DNA of 64,000 nt from Sphingobacteriia bacterium (lineage in GTDB: Bacteria > Bacteroidota > Bacteroidia > NS11-12g > UBA955): positions 22,667 through 86,666 of the forward strand of contig JAGKXC010000001.1 in assembly GCA_021151535.1 (NCBI GenBank). The letters run 5' to 3'. Within the stretch, counting starts at the first letter, position 1, and every line of letters begins with the position of its first letter. Positions 18,113-26,613 of the stretch are shown piece after piece. A program made the translations under genes and the position numbers. The notes beneath the pieces are model-generated. The model saw only the letters and a list, made by a program, of their open reading frames with translations, was not told where the DNA came from and made no database searches.

Positions 18113-18994
18113 ATGAGCAGCGATTTACACAATGATCCAGAATTCAAAGAAATTTGGGATCTAGCCAGCAATTATCAATATAAATTCGACAGCCAAAATG
18201 ATTTGGCTTTTAATAAATTTATGGCCGAAAATAACAAACCTACATTGAAAGTTGAAAAAAACTATTCGAAGTGGTTAAGCGTTGCTGCAGCGGCGATTTT
18301 GCTTTTGGCCAGTGTTGTTGTTATTTCCAAATACAACAAATCTGAAACCCTCCTTTCTTGCGGAAATAATCAAGTAGTCAACAATATTCAAACTTTAACC
18401 TTAGAAGACGGCACTGTAATTACTCTTAATAACAATGCTAAAATCAAGTGGGAACTTTACGACAAATCCAGAAAAGTTAGTCTAGTAGGTAGAGCGCATT
18501 TTGAAGTTGCAAAAGATGCGAACAGACCATTTACAATAAATACCAATCAAACCCAAGTAACTGTTTTAGGCACTGGCTTTGATGTTGTTGGTTACCCAAA
18601 TAAACCAACTGAGGTAATTGTGAATCATGGCAAAGTTGAAGTAGCAAGTATAGTAAATAACAAAAAAGCAGCCACCTCTATTTTAACCAAAAACATGAAA
18701 GCCATGGTGAATAGCAATGAAATAAGTGTAAATAAAAATTATAACGCAGAAGCAATCTCTTGGGCAACCGGCGAAATCAAATTCAACGGCACTCCGTATA
18801 ACGATGTAATTTCTGCACTTGAAGAATATTATCAAGTTGAAATTGAAAATATTCCAGTTCCAAATTCTCAAATCGGCTTAATTATCGGAAACCCAAAATT
18901 TACAGGCAAATTCAATAAAGAAACAGACGCCGCAATGGCTTGTAAAATCGTTTCAAAAGCACTTAATCTGAATTTGGAAATTCAACAAAACTAA
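18113..18994 (+). CDS. FecR family protein (anti-sigma factor) lacking its first helices
   Basis: A 293-residue membrane protein: cytoplasmic residues 1-50, a transmembrane helix at about 54-72 (WLSVAAAAILLLASVVVIS), a FecR beta domain at about 85-200 (TLEDGTVITLNNNAKIKW, RAHFEVAKD, VTVLGTGFDV), and a C-terminal DUF4974-like domain (IKFNGTPYNDVISALEEYY) to the end. FecR proteins relay an outer-membrane signal to an ECF sigma factor. No sigma factor or TonB-dependent receptor is adjacent. The first two anti-sigma helices are in the preceding ORF. The next gene downstream encodes a secreted T9SS protein. Confidence 0.85.
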   Translation: MSSDLHNDPEFKEIWDLASNYQYKFDSQNDLAFNKFMAENNKPTLKVEKNYSKWLSVAAAAILLLASVVVISKYNKSETLLSCGNNQVVNNIQTLTLEDGTVITLNNNAKIKWELYDKSRKVSLVGRAHFEVAKDANRPFTINTNQTQVTVLGTGFDVVGYPNKPTEVIVNHGKVEVASIVNNKKAATSILTKNMKAMVNSNEISVNKNYNAEAISWATGEIKFNGTPYNDVISALEEYYQVEIENIPVPNSQIGLIIGNPKFTGKFNKETDAAMACKIVSKALNLNLEIQQN

Positions 18995-19050
18995 TTTTAT
19001 TAAGATTTTTGCATTCCTAATGCAAAAACTTATATCAAATTTATCAAAAT

Positions 19051-19084
19051 AAACCCACGTTAAACAACATTTGGCGTGGGTTTT
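19051..19084 (+). terminator. Hairpin terminator after fecR
   Basis: Nine-base perfect stem AAACCCACG (19051-19059) with CGTGGGTTT (19075-19083) and a 15-base loop, ending in TTTT. It separates the FecR gene from the SBBP gene. Confidence 0.6.
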
Positions 19085-19124
19085 GCGTCTTATTCATGCC
19101 CTTAAAACATTAACTTAATTTCGA

Positions 19125-19132
19125 TAACTTTG
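19125..19132 (+). promoter_or_regulatory. -7 box TAACTTTG before the SBBP protein gene
   Basis: Perfect TAnnTTTG, 18 bases before ATG 19151 and downstream of the fecR terminator, so the gene has its own promoter. Confidence 0.6.
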
Positions 19133-19150
19133 TTAAAGGATTAACCCATC

Positions 19151-22100
19151 ATGAAAAGAATTCTATTGATATTATTACTGCTTTGTAATGCATACGATGC
19201 ATTCGGGCAAAATGAATCAATAGACAATTTCTTTATTCCCAATAAAAATCAATGGGGAGAAAACGATCCATCAATCGCAAGAGTTGAAATTCCTCAAGGA
19301 ATGATTTACATCCATTCCAATAAATTGAGATTTTATTTAACCAATCCTGAAGATGCTCACAAAAAACATCTTTCTCACCATTTCAAAGGAAAAGATACCC
19401 AATTTACTGTACAGCATGAAGTTTTTGATATATTCTTCGGTGATTCTACATCAGAATCAAACCGTTTTCAATTTCAAAATTTTGCTCCATTCTATTATAA
19501 CTTTTTCCTTTCTAATAACCCCAAAAACCAAATTACTAAGCTTTATCCCTGTCGTGAATTAATTATCCTAAATGTTTATCCTCAAATTGATGTTAAACTC
19601 TACTTTAACAACCAAAAATTAGAATTAGATTGGATTTTGAAAAAAGGGGCAAATCCAAACCACATTAATATCTCCATTCCCAAGGAAATAAAATCACAAC
19701 TCATCAATAATAACATTGAGATTACATCGCATTTTAGCCAATTTATAATTCAAAAACCCATCGCATACCAATCAAAAAAATCATTCAAATCCATAAACTG
19801 CCGATACGTAAAACAAAAAAACAATTTGTATGGATTTAAAATTGGCTCTTACGATACCACCCAAAACCTAATTATAGATCCAATTCTGGTTTTCTCCACT
19901 TATAGTGGCTCAAAAGCAGATAATTTTGGATTCACCGCCACTTACGATACGTCTGGCTGCTTATATGCCGGTGGTATTGTAGATGCGTCAACCAGAACTT
20001 ATCCAGTAACTACTGGCGCATTCCAAACAACCTATGGTGGTTCTGGAGCCGGTAATCCACCCGTAGGTCTGGCTTGTGATATTTCAATTTCTAAATATTC
20101 CCCTGATGGGCTAACGTTACTTTACGCCACATACTTAGGTGGATCAGACGATGAATACCCCCATAGCCTAATCGTAAATCCAAAAAATCAATTGGTGATT
20201 TTTGGCACTACTTTGTCCTTAGATTTTCCAATAAAATCCGATACTACTTACCAAAAAACTCATAGCGGTGATTATGATATCTTCATTGATATCCTTAGCC
20301 AAGATGGCTCCAAATTGATAGCCGGCACATTCATGGGTGGTAACGATGTAGACGGATTCCAAAGTGATAATTTCTCTAGCGAACTTATTTACAATTATGC
20401 CGATAATTATCGGGGCGATATAGCAACAGACCAATTCGGTAATATTTATATCGCAACTTGCACCAGAAGTACCGATTTCCCCGTTTCACCAGGAGCTTAC
20501 CAAAAAAAAATATCTGGTGAAACTGATGCCGTTGTTTTTAGTCTTTCTCCTAACCTTAGAACTTTGCGATGGGCTAGCCTTTATGGTGGCTTATTAGATG
20601 ATGCCGCCTATTCCATTAAAATTGATGATTCCTCTAGAGTTTTCGTTGGTGGAGGTACACGATCAGCCAATTTCCCAATTCAAGGTAATACATACCAGAA
20701 AACAGCAAGTAGCAATAATGTAGACGGATTTATTATTCGCATAGACCAAAACACTGGAGCATACCAGCTTGGAACCTACTGGGGTACATCAATGTACGAC
20801 CAAATCTATTTTATCGATTTAGACGCAAATAATAACGTTTATTTTACAGGTCAAACCGAAGGTTCAGTTAACAGAACTATTGGTACATACGGGAAAGACA
20901 ATACTTCCCAATTTATTGGTAAATTCAATCTCAATCTTTCTAAGATTGAATTCATAACAACATTTGGTTATAGAACCAACGGTATTCCCGAATTATCTCC
21001 TTCCGCTTTCATGGTAGATGAATGCTATAACATTTATTTCAGTGGCTGGGGTTGTGATATCGGTGTTGGAAATGCAGGTACTACTTTTAACCTCCCCGTA
21101 ACCGCAGATGCTCACCAAAAAACAACGGATAGAAATGATTTTTACCTCATCGTTTTAGGCAAAAATGCCAACAACCTTAAATATGCCTCCTATTTTGGTG
21201 GAAATAAATCAGAAGATCATGTAGATGGAGGAACTTCAAGATTCGATAATCGTGGAATTATTTACCAAAGTGTTTGTGCCAGCTGCCCAAATAGACCCCC
21301 TGGCCTAAACGATTTCCCAACCTCTCCCGCAAATGTAGCCTTCAAAAATAACGTAAGTATACGTTGCTCAAATGCTAGTTTTAAACTCGATTTTCGCCTG
21401 GGTTACAGCATCGATGCACTTTTTGCTTCTACTCCAAAACGCTTCTGCCTAGAATCACCCGTTAACTTCCAACCCTTTAGGTTCTTCCCAAAAGCAACCT
21501 ATACATGGTATTTCGGCGATGGAGATTCGAGTAATTCCTACGCTCCTACACACACATACAAAGACACAGGTAAATTTATCGTTAAACTAATAGTTGTTGA
21601 TTCCTTAAGTTGTAACGCAAGAGCAGTTTATCAAGATACAATTCAAGGATTTCCTAATCCTATCGCCAAATTAAAATATACAGACGAACCCTGCGAACCA
21701 GGAATCAAGCTTCAAGCAACCACTAAATATGCCGATTCGATTACGTGGATTCTCGATTATCAGCATGATACCATTACCAAATCCTCCTCCACAACCGAAA
21801 TAAATTATCAATATCCATTGGGCGTATATTGGCCAAAAATTATTACTAAAAACAATCAATCAGGCTGTAAAAGTATAGATAGTATAGAACTCCATGCCAA
21901 TACAGATAGTACCTTAGACGTTTTAATTGCCAATGTATTTACCCCTAATAATGATGGGAAAAACGACTGCTTTAGAATTTTTGGCATTTCCAATAAATGC
22001 GATGAAGCTGAAGTATTTATCTTCAATAGGTGGGGAGAAAGAATCTATTACAGCAAAGATCTTGATAATTGCTGGAACGGAAAGGTAAATAACATAGGTC

Positions 22101-22204
22101 CCGAATTGCCATCCGGAACCTATTTTTATCAGTTACACTTAATCAAAACCAGGAATGCCAAACTACCAGAATGGCTTGAAGGTACAATTAATTTATTGCG
22201 ATAA
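19151..22204 (+). CDS. Secreted SBBP/PKD protein with type B (gliding-motility) T9SS sorting domain
   Basis: A 1017-residue exported protein. Signal peptide 1-20 (MKRILLILLLLCNAYDAFGQ) is followed by an N-terminal beta domain (about 25-240), then several SBBP-type repeats with recurring YLGGS, DFP and GAFQ elements (about 240-740), then a PKD domain (YTWYFGDGDS, about 790-860). The last 80 residues are the gliding motility-associated sorting domain: VFTPNNDGKNDCF, FNRWGERIYY, SGTYFYQL. It should be exported by the T9SS and displayed or shed as an adhesin-like protein. It ends two bases from the convergent fabD. Confidence 0.88.
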   Translation: MKRILLILLLLCNAYDAFGQNESIDNFFIPNKNQWGENDPSIARVEIPQGMIYIHSNKLRFYLTNPEDAHKKHLSHHFKGKDTQFTVQHEVFDIFFGDSTSESNRFQFQNFAPFYYNFFLSNNPKNQITKLYPCRELIILNVYPQIDVKLYFNNQKLELDWILKKGANPNHINISIPKEIKSQLINNNIEITSHFSQFIIQKPIAYQSKKSFKSINCRYVKQKNNLYGFKIGSYDTTQNLIIDPILVFSTYSGSKADNFGFTATYDTSGCLYAGGIVDASTRTYPVTTGAFQTTYGGSGAGNPPVGLACDISISKYSPDGLTLLYATYLGGSDDEYPHSLIVNPKNQLVIFGTTLSLDFPIKSDTTYQKTHSGDYDIFIDILSQDGSKLIAGTFMGGNDVDGFQSDNFSSELIYNYADNYRGDIATDQFGNIYIATCTRSTDFPVSPGAYQKKISGETDAVVFSLSPNLRTLRWASLYGGLLDDAAYSIKIDDSSRVFVGGGTRSANFPIQGNTYQKTASSNNVDGFIIRIDQNTGAYQLGTYWGTSMYDQIYFIDLDANNNVYFTGQTEGSVNRTIGTYGKDNTSQFIGKFNLNLSKIEFITTFGYRTNGIPELSPSAFMVDECYNIYFSGWGCDIGVGNAGTTFNLPVTADAHQKTTDRNDFYLIVLGKNANNLKYASYFGGNKSEDHVDGGTSRFDNRGIIYQSVCASCPNRPPGLNDFPTSPANVAFKNNVSIRCSNASFKLDFRLGYSIDALFASTPKRFCLESPVNFQPFRFFPKATYTWYFGDGDSSNSYAPTHTYKDTGKFIVKLIVVDSLSCNARAVYQDTIQGFPNPIAKLKYTDEPCEPGIKLQATTKYADSITWILDYQHDTITKSSSTTEINYQYPLGVYWPKIITKNNQSGCKSIDSIELHANTDSTLDVLIANVFTPNNDGKNDCFRIFGISNKCDEAEVFIFNRWGERIYYSKDLDNCWNGKVNNIGPELPSGTYFYQLHLIKTRNAKLPEWLEGTINLLR

Positions 22205-22206
22205 AT

Positions 22207-23091
22207 TTATCCTATACTGCTAACTTCTACATCTCCACAAATCTTCTTCACTAAACCTTGTAATACTTTACCAGGACCTACTTCTGTAAACACGGTTGCA
22301 CCATCATTACTCATTGCCAAAACACTTTGGGTCCATTTTACAGGTGCAGTTAATTGCGCAACCAAATTCTTCTTAATCTCCATCGGATTAGTTACTGCTG
22401 AAGCAGTAACATTTTGGTAGATCGCACAAGTTGGAACCCTAAACTCAGTTGCCTCAATAGCAGTTGCCAATTTCTCCCTGGCAGGCTCCATCAACGGACT
22501 ATGAAAAGCACCTCCAACAGGTAAAATTAAAGCTCTTTTTGCACCAGCTATCTTCATTGCCTCACATGTCAATTCAACAGCAGAATATTCACCCGAAATT
22601 ACCAATTGGCCAGGGCAATTATAATTGGCTGGAACAACAATTCCTCCTTGCTCTCCGCAAACCTTTTCTACAACAGAATCTTCTAAACCTAATACTGCTG
22701 CCATTGTGCCCTTCGCTAATTCACAAGCTTCTTGCATTGCCATTGCACGTTGATATACCAACTTTAATCCATCTTCAAATGAAATAGCACCTGCGGCAAC
22801 CAATGCGCTAAACTCACCCAAACTATGGCCAGCAACCATATCAGCTTGCATCTCATCACCCATCTCCTTTGCTCTGATTACTGAATGCAAGAAAATAGAA
22901 GGCTGAGTTACGTTTGTTGCACGCAAATCCTCCTCTGTACCGTTAAACATCAAATCAGTTATTCTAAATCCCAAAATTTCATTTGCGGCTTCGAATAAGG
23001 CTTTTGCAGTTGAGCTATTATCATACAACTCCTTGGCCATTCCAGGGAACTGACTTCCCTGTCCTGGGAAAACATAGGCTTTCTTTGTCAT
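22207..23091 (-). CDS. fabD: Malonyl-CoA:ACP transacylase
   Basis: A 294-residue enzyme moving malonyl groups from CoA to acyl carrier protein for fatty-acid synthesis. Visible are the N-terminal GQGSQFPGM oxyanion segment, the nucleophile motif GHSLGE, the conserved arginine in YQRAMAMQEA, and the catalytic His in GGAFHSPLM. Start ATG 23091 is set by a perfect -7 box ending 6 bases upstream. No other fatty-acid genes are adjacent. Confidence 0.94.
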   Translation of the reverse strand: MTKKAYVFPGQGSQFPGMAKELYDNSSTAKALFEAANEILGFRITDLMFNGTEEDLRATNVTQPSIFLHSVIRAKEMGDEMQADMVAGHSLGEFSALVAAGAISFEDGLKLVYQRAMAMQEACELAKGTMAAVLGLEDSVVEKVCGEQGGIVVPANYNCPGQLVISGEYSAVELTCEAMKIAGAKRALILPVGGAFHSPLMEPAREKLATAIEATEFRVPTCAIYQNVTASAVTNPMEIKKNLVAQLTAPVKWTQSVLAMSNDGATVFTEVGPGKVLQGLVKKICGDVEVSSIG

Positions 23092-23097
23092 GGTGCA

Positions 23098-23105
23098 CAA
23101 AATTA
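23098..23105 (-). promoter_or_regulatory. -7 box TAATTTTG before fabD
   Basis: Perfect TAnnTTTG on the reverse strand, 6 bases before ATG 23091 and immediately downstream of the iscA terminator. The fabD mRNA may be nearly leaderless. Confidence 0.6.
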
Positions 23106-23110
23106 ACCAT

Positions 23111-23138
23111 AAAAAAAGCCAACTTTTTCAGTTGGCTT
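23111..23138 (-). terminator. Rho-independent terminator after iscA
   Basis: Eight-base stem AAGCCAAC/GTTGGCTT (23116-23123 and 23131-23138) with a seven-base loop. On the reverse strand it is followed by seven T. It closes the iscU-iscA transcript before the fabD promoter. Confidence 0.8.
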
Positions 23139-23193
23139 CCACAGTTTTAAAAGTGTATAATTATCATGGCAATAATGCCAAAATACAAAATCT

Positions 23194-23541
23194 CTATATC
23201 GCAAAACTCTCACCGCAACCGCAAGTTCGCGACGCGTTAGGATTGATGAAATTGAATCCTTTTCCGTTTAATCCATCTGAGAAGTCAAGCTCTGTTCCAC
23301 ACAAATAAAGAAAACTCTTCATGTCACATACAATCTTCAAACGATTATCGCCAAATTGCATGTCTCCTGTCTTCTCTTCATTATCAAAATCCAACTCATA
23401 AGTTAATCCTGAACAACCGCCGCCTTTTACACCTACCCGCAAGAAATAATCAGGTGCGCCAATATTGGCTTCCCTCATCAAATCGTAAACTTTGTCTAAT
23501 GCCTTATCCGTAATGGTGATTTCATCGCCTTTGGCCATCAT
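23194..23541 (-). CDS. iscA: Iron-sulfur cluster assembly protein IscA/HesB
   Basis: A 115-residue A-type carrier. The three cluster cysteines are present: one in GGGCSGLTYE and two in the C-terminal TCGCGESF. Translation likely starts at ATG 23541 or the next codon; the upstream TTG at 23550 is part of a promoter-like ATATTTG. It follows iscU by 12 bases and is closed by a strong terminator. Confidence 0.9.
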   Translation of the reverse strand: MMAKGDEITITDKALDKVYDLMREANIGAPDYFLRVGVKGGGCSGLTYELDFDNEEKTGDMQFGDNRLKIVCDMKSFLYLCGTELDFSDGLNGKGFNFINPNASRTCGCGESFAI

Positions 23542-23553
23542 AGTCGACAAATA

Positions 23554-23970
23554 TTAATGGTGAGACTTTTCAGCTTCTAATGGCTCTAAACCATTCTTTA
23601 CTCTGTAATCGTTAATTGCTGCTCTAATAGCATCTTCCGCCAATACAGAACAGTGAATCTTAACAGGTGGCAATGCCAATTCCTCAACAATTTCCATATT
23701 GTCGATGGCCAAAGCCTCATCTACTGTTTTCCCTTTTAACCACTCAGTGGCCAAAGATGATGATGCAATTGCAGAACCACATCCAAAAGTTTTAAACTTC
23801 GCGTCTTCAATTACACCCGTAGCATCATTAACTTGGATTTGTAAACGCATTACATCACCGCACTCAGGTGCACCTACCAAACCCGTTCCTACATTGCTAC
23901 TCGCTTTATCTAAAGTACCAATGTTTCTTGGGTTACTGTAATGATCAATTACTTTATCTGAATATGCCAT
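23554..23970 (-). CDS. iscU: Iron-sulfur cluster scaffold IscU
   Basis: A 138-residue scaffold on which [2Fe-2S] clusters are built. The three ligands are present in APECGDVM (with the following Asp), FGCGSAIA and HCSVLAEDA. The usual HscA-binding LPPVK motif is visible as ALPPVKIHC. A perfect -7 box lies 23 bases upstream, and an AAGGAG element 8 bases before the ATG is one of the few Shine-Dalgarno-like sites here. Confidence 0.95.
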   Translation of the reverse strand: MAYSDKVIDHYSNPRNIGTLDKASSNVGTGLVGAPECGDVMRLQIQVNDATGVIEDAKFKTFGCGSAIASSSLATEWLKGKTVDEALAIDNMEIVEELALPPVKIHCSVLAEDAIRAAINDYRVKNGLEPLEAEKSHH

Positions 23971-23978
23971 TTTTTTAT

Positions 23979-23984
23979 CTCCTT
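23979..23984 (-). promoter_or_regulatory. Shine-Dalgarno-like AAGGAG before iscU
   Basis: AAGGAG with 8-base spacing to ATG 23970. Most genes in the window lack such a site, as expected for Bacteroidota. Confidence 0.45.
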
Positions 23985-23993
23985 ATTCTATTA

Positions 23994-24001
23994 CAAATTT
24001 A
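23994..24001 (-). promoter_or_regulatory. -7 box TAAATTTG before iscU
   Basis: Perfect TAnnTTTG on the reverse strand, giving iscU-iscA a promoter separate from iscS. Confidence 0.55.
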
Positions 24002-24055
24002 CAATTTAGATTCTTTCTAAACAATACATTGTTCTCTATTACTCAAATTACCAGT

Positions 24056-25270
24056 TTAATGTTCAGACCATTCTATTGATTTCAAATCAATTCCTTCCTT
24101 AAACATCTCCCACAAAGGACTCATATCTCTCAATTTATTTACAGCTTCACTAACCAAATTAATGGTATAATCTATCTCTTCCTCTGTAGTGAATTTACTC
24201 AATCCGAAACGCAAACTGCTGTGAGCCAATTCATCATCCAATCCCAAACTCTTCAATACATAGCTAGGCTCCAATGAAGCACTCGTGCATGCGCTTCCGC
24301 TTGAAACTGCTATGTCTTTAATCCCCATCATCAATCCTTCGCCCTCAACATATTTGAAACTAATGTTGCAAGTATGCGGCAATCGATGCTCAACACTACC
24401 ATTTACATAACTCTCCTCTAATTTCAACAATGCCTTCTCCAATTTATCGCGCATTCCTCCCAAACGCTTAGCGTCTGTTTCCATTTCTTGTAAAGCAATC
24501 TCACACGCCTTGCCAAATCCCACAATACCAGGAACATTCAAGGTACCACTCCTCATGCCTCTTTCATGACCTCCACCATCTATCTGCGCTGTAACTTTTA
24601 CCCGTGGATTTTTCCTTCTAACATATAATGCTCCAACACCCTTTGGTCCGTACATTTTATGAGCCGTAAAACTCATTAAATCAATGTTATCGCGCGTTAC
24701 ATCTACAGATACTTTTCCTACCGCTTGGGTAGCATCTGTATGAAATAATACCCCCTTAGACTTACAAAGTTTACCAATAGCCTCTATGGGTTGAATTACA
24801 CCCAATTCATTATTAGCAAACATTACAGATACCAAAATAGTATTTGGCTTAATTGCCGCCTCAATTTCTTCAGCTGTAATTAATCCATCAGATCCTACAG
24901 ACAAATACGTAACCTCAGCTCCCAATTTCTCCAAATGTTTACAAGTATCCAAAACGGCTTTGTGCTCTGTAGAAACAGTAATTATATGATTACCCTTGGC
25001 TGCATACATTTCATAAACACCCTTAATCGCCAAATTATTACTTTCTGTAGCACCACTTGTAAAAATAATCTCCTTCTCAGAGGCACCAACCAGTTTTGCA
25101 ACTTGCTCCCTAGCATAATCCACAGCCTCCTCAGCCTTCCAACCGAAAGAGTGATTCTTTGAAGCAGCGTTTCCAAAGTCTTCCAAAAAATAAGGTCTCA
25201 TTGCCTCAAATACCCTTGGATCCATAGGGGTAGTGGCATTACTGTCTAGGTATATAGGTAGCTTAACCAT
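24056..25270 (-). CDS. iscS: Cysteine desulfurase IscS
   Basis: A 404-residue PLP enzyme that takes sulfur from cysteine for cluster and thiolated-tRNA synthesis. Visible are [13 protein letters not shown] at the N-terminus, the substrate loop TSGATESNN, the PLP lysine in [10 protein letters not shown], and the active cysteine loop [10 protein letters not shown]. The length is like Escherichia coli IscS. It precedes iscU by 85 bases with its own -7 box. No hscA, hscB or ferredoxin gene is adjacent. Confidence 0.95.
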   Translation of the reverse strand: MVKLPIYLDSNATTPMDPRVFEAMRPYFLEDFGNAASKNHSFGWKAEEAVDYAREQVAKLVGASEKEIIFTSGATESNNLAIKGVYEMYAAKGNHIITVSTEHKAVLDTCKHLEKLGAEVTYLSVGSDGLITAEEIEAAIKPNTILVSVMFANNELGVIQPIEAIGKLCKSKGVLFHTDATQAVGKVSVDVTRDNIDLMSFTAHKMYGPKGVGALYVRRKNPRVKVTAQIDGGGHERGMRSGTLNVPGIVGFGKACEIALQEMETDAKRLGGMRDKLEKALLKLEESYVNGSVEHRLPHTCNISFKYVEGEGLMMGIKDIAVSSGSACTSASLEPSYVLKSLGLDDELAHSSLRFGLSKFTTEEEIDYTINLVSEAVNKLRDMSPLWEMFKEGIDLKSIEWSEH

Positions 25271-25305
25271 ATCAATATTCTTCTATTTAGATAGTTTCTA
25301 AACTA

Positions 25306-25313
25306 CAAAATTA
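25306..25313 (-). promoter_or_regulatory. -7 box TAATTTTG before iscS
   Basis: Perfect TAnnTTTG on the reverse strand, 35 bases before ATG 25270. Confidence 0.5.
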
Positions 25314-25376
25314 ACGTATTAAATTGGATTTGGTTTTACATTGTTTTAATTCCTTAAAAATTGTTGTTTTGTAACC

Positions 25377-25781
25377 ATGAGTATCAATAAAATCGAACAT
25401 ATTGGAATTGCCGTTTCTAACCTCGACGCCTCCGAAAAGTTATTTTCACAACTACTTGGTTGTGAACCATATAAAAGAGAAGAAGTTGCTTCAGAAGGAG
25501 TAATTACCTCGTTTTTTTTATTGGGCGATATAAAAATTGAACTCCTAGCAGCCACCAATGAAAATTCACCCATCGCCAAATTCATCGAAAAAAAAGGTGA
25601 AGGAATTCACCATATCGCATTCGATACCGCCAACATCACAAACACCCTAAGTGAAAAATCTCAACAAGGTTTTCAATTAATCAACGCAACACCAAAAGAC
25701 GGCGCCGATAACAAACAAATCGCATTTCTACATCCCAAATCAACCAACTCAGTTCTAGTAGAACTCTGCCAAGACAAATAA
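25377..25781 (+). CDS. mce: Methylmalonyl-CoA epimerase
   Basis: A 134-residue glyoxalase/VOC-fold metalloenzyme converting (S)- to (R)-methylmalonyl-CoA. The metal ligands are visible as His in IEHIGIAV, His in GIHHIAFD and Glu in LVELCQ at the C-terminus. The next enzyme in the pathway is the B12-dependent mutase, not in the window. A TTG, 20-base spacer, TTGTTTTG arrangement ends 5 bases before the ATG, so the transcript is probably nearly leaderless. It ends 1 base from the convergent LysE gene. Confidence 0.9.
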   Translation: MSINKIEHIGIAVSNLDASEKLFSQLLGCEPYKREEVASEGVITSFFLLGDIKIELLAATNENSPIAKFIEKKGEGIHHIAFDTANITNTLSEKSQQGFQLINATPKDGADNKQIAFLHPKSTNSVLVELCQDK

Positions 25782-25782
25782 C

Positions 25783-26412
25783 CTACCCCGCAAAACGTTG
25801 ATATAACATCAACGCCCCCAATATCAAAAATACAAATCCAAATACCCGATGGAATCGCTCCATCATGCGCGTATTTAATTTGTGCTTTACCCTGCCCGCT
25901 CCCCATGCAATGGCAATTTCAGTTAAAAACACAGAAGCTACCGCAGATATACCAAACACCCACTTATTCAAAATGTCAAAATGAATCGCCGGTGGCAACG
26001 TAAATAATCCTATCCACCATGTTAAATTTGCAGGATTTGCCAAATTAATCGCAAAAGCCTTCATCCACAATTGCCAACCCGTCATTTTCGCAATGCGATT
26101 TTCAGCCTCGTCATGAACTTCCTTCTGCTTCTGAAATAAATATAAAATCCCAATCACAAAAAAAACTATGGCACCAAAAATCAACCATACTTGCTTATAT
26201 TTTAACAACCACTCTTCTATATATTCCGAAAATTTCAAAGACAGTATCACAAACAATATATCGCCAGAAATTACACCCAAAGCCAAAGGTAATCCCTTTT
26301 TTATCCCACCAATAAATCCGGCTTGAATAAGTAGAAAAAAAACCACCCCAAGTGCTGTACTCATCGCAAATCCAGCCAAAAGCCCATACAAAACCGCAAA
26401 AATCACTTCCAT
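25783..26412 (-). CDS. LysE family transporter
   Basis: A 209-residue membrane protein with about six helices. The N-terminal GFAMSTALGVVFFLLIQAGF resembles the G-x-x-x-x-P/A substrate segment of LysE/RhtB exporters, followed by GVISGDILFVIL and a conserved NLANPANLTWWIG loop. These export amino acids or related small molecules. Substrate unknown. Convergent with mce. Confidence 0.8.
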   Translation of the reverse strand: MEVIFAVLYGLLAGFAMSTALGVVFFLLIQAGFIGGIKKGLPLALGVISGDILFVILSLKFSEYIEEWLLKYKQVWLIFGAIVFFVIGILYLFQKQKEVHDEAENRIAKMTGWQLWMKAFAINLANPANLTWWIGLFTLPPAIHFDILNKWVFGISAVASVFLTEIAIAWGAGRVKHKLNTRMMERFHRVFGFVFLILGALMLYQRFAG

Positions 26413-26516
26413 TTTCTATTACTTTTTTGTCAATTCGTAACAAATATAATCCCGTTTACACCTTTTTTGGGTTTTCTTCACTTTTACCCTCATTTAAAAA
26501 AATCAACAAAATCAAC

Positions 26517-26560
26517 CTTCCCGGAAACATACCAAAAAGTATGTGAAAAAGTTGGGGAAG
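26517..26560. promoter_or_regulatory. Two-tier inverted repeat upstream of the TPR gene
   Basis: Outer arms CTTCCC (26517-26522) and GGGAAG (26555-26560) enclose inner arms ACATAC (26527-26532) and GTATGT (26539-26544) with a six-base loop. It lies about 40 bases upstream of the -7 box, so it is more likely an operator or a divergent-gene leader element than a terminator. Confidence 0.35.
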
Positions 26561-26600
26561 AAGCGTTTTCTTAATTCTAAATAACACTTTCCTTACTTAC

Positions 26601-26608
26601 TAAATTTG
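26601..26608 (+). promoter_or_regulatory. -7 box TAAATTTG before the TPR gene
   Basis: Perfect TAnnTTTG, only 5 bases before ATG 26614; this predicts an mRNA starting at or next to the ATG. Confidence 0.6.
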
Positions 26609-26613
26609 AATCA

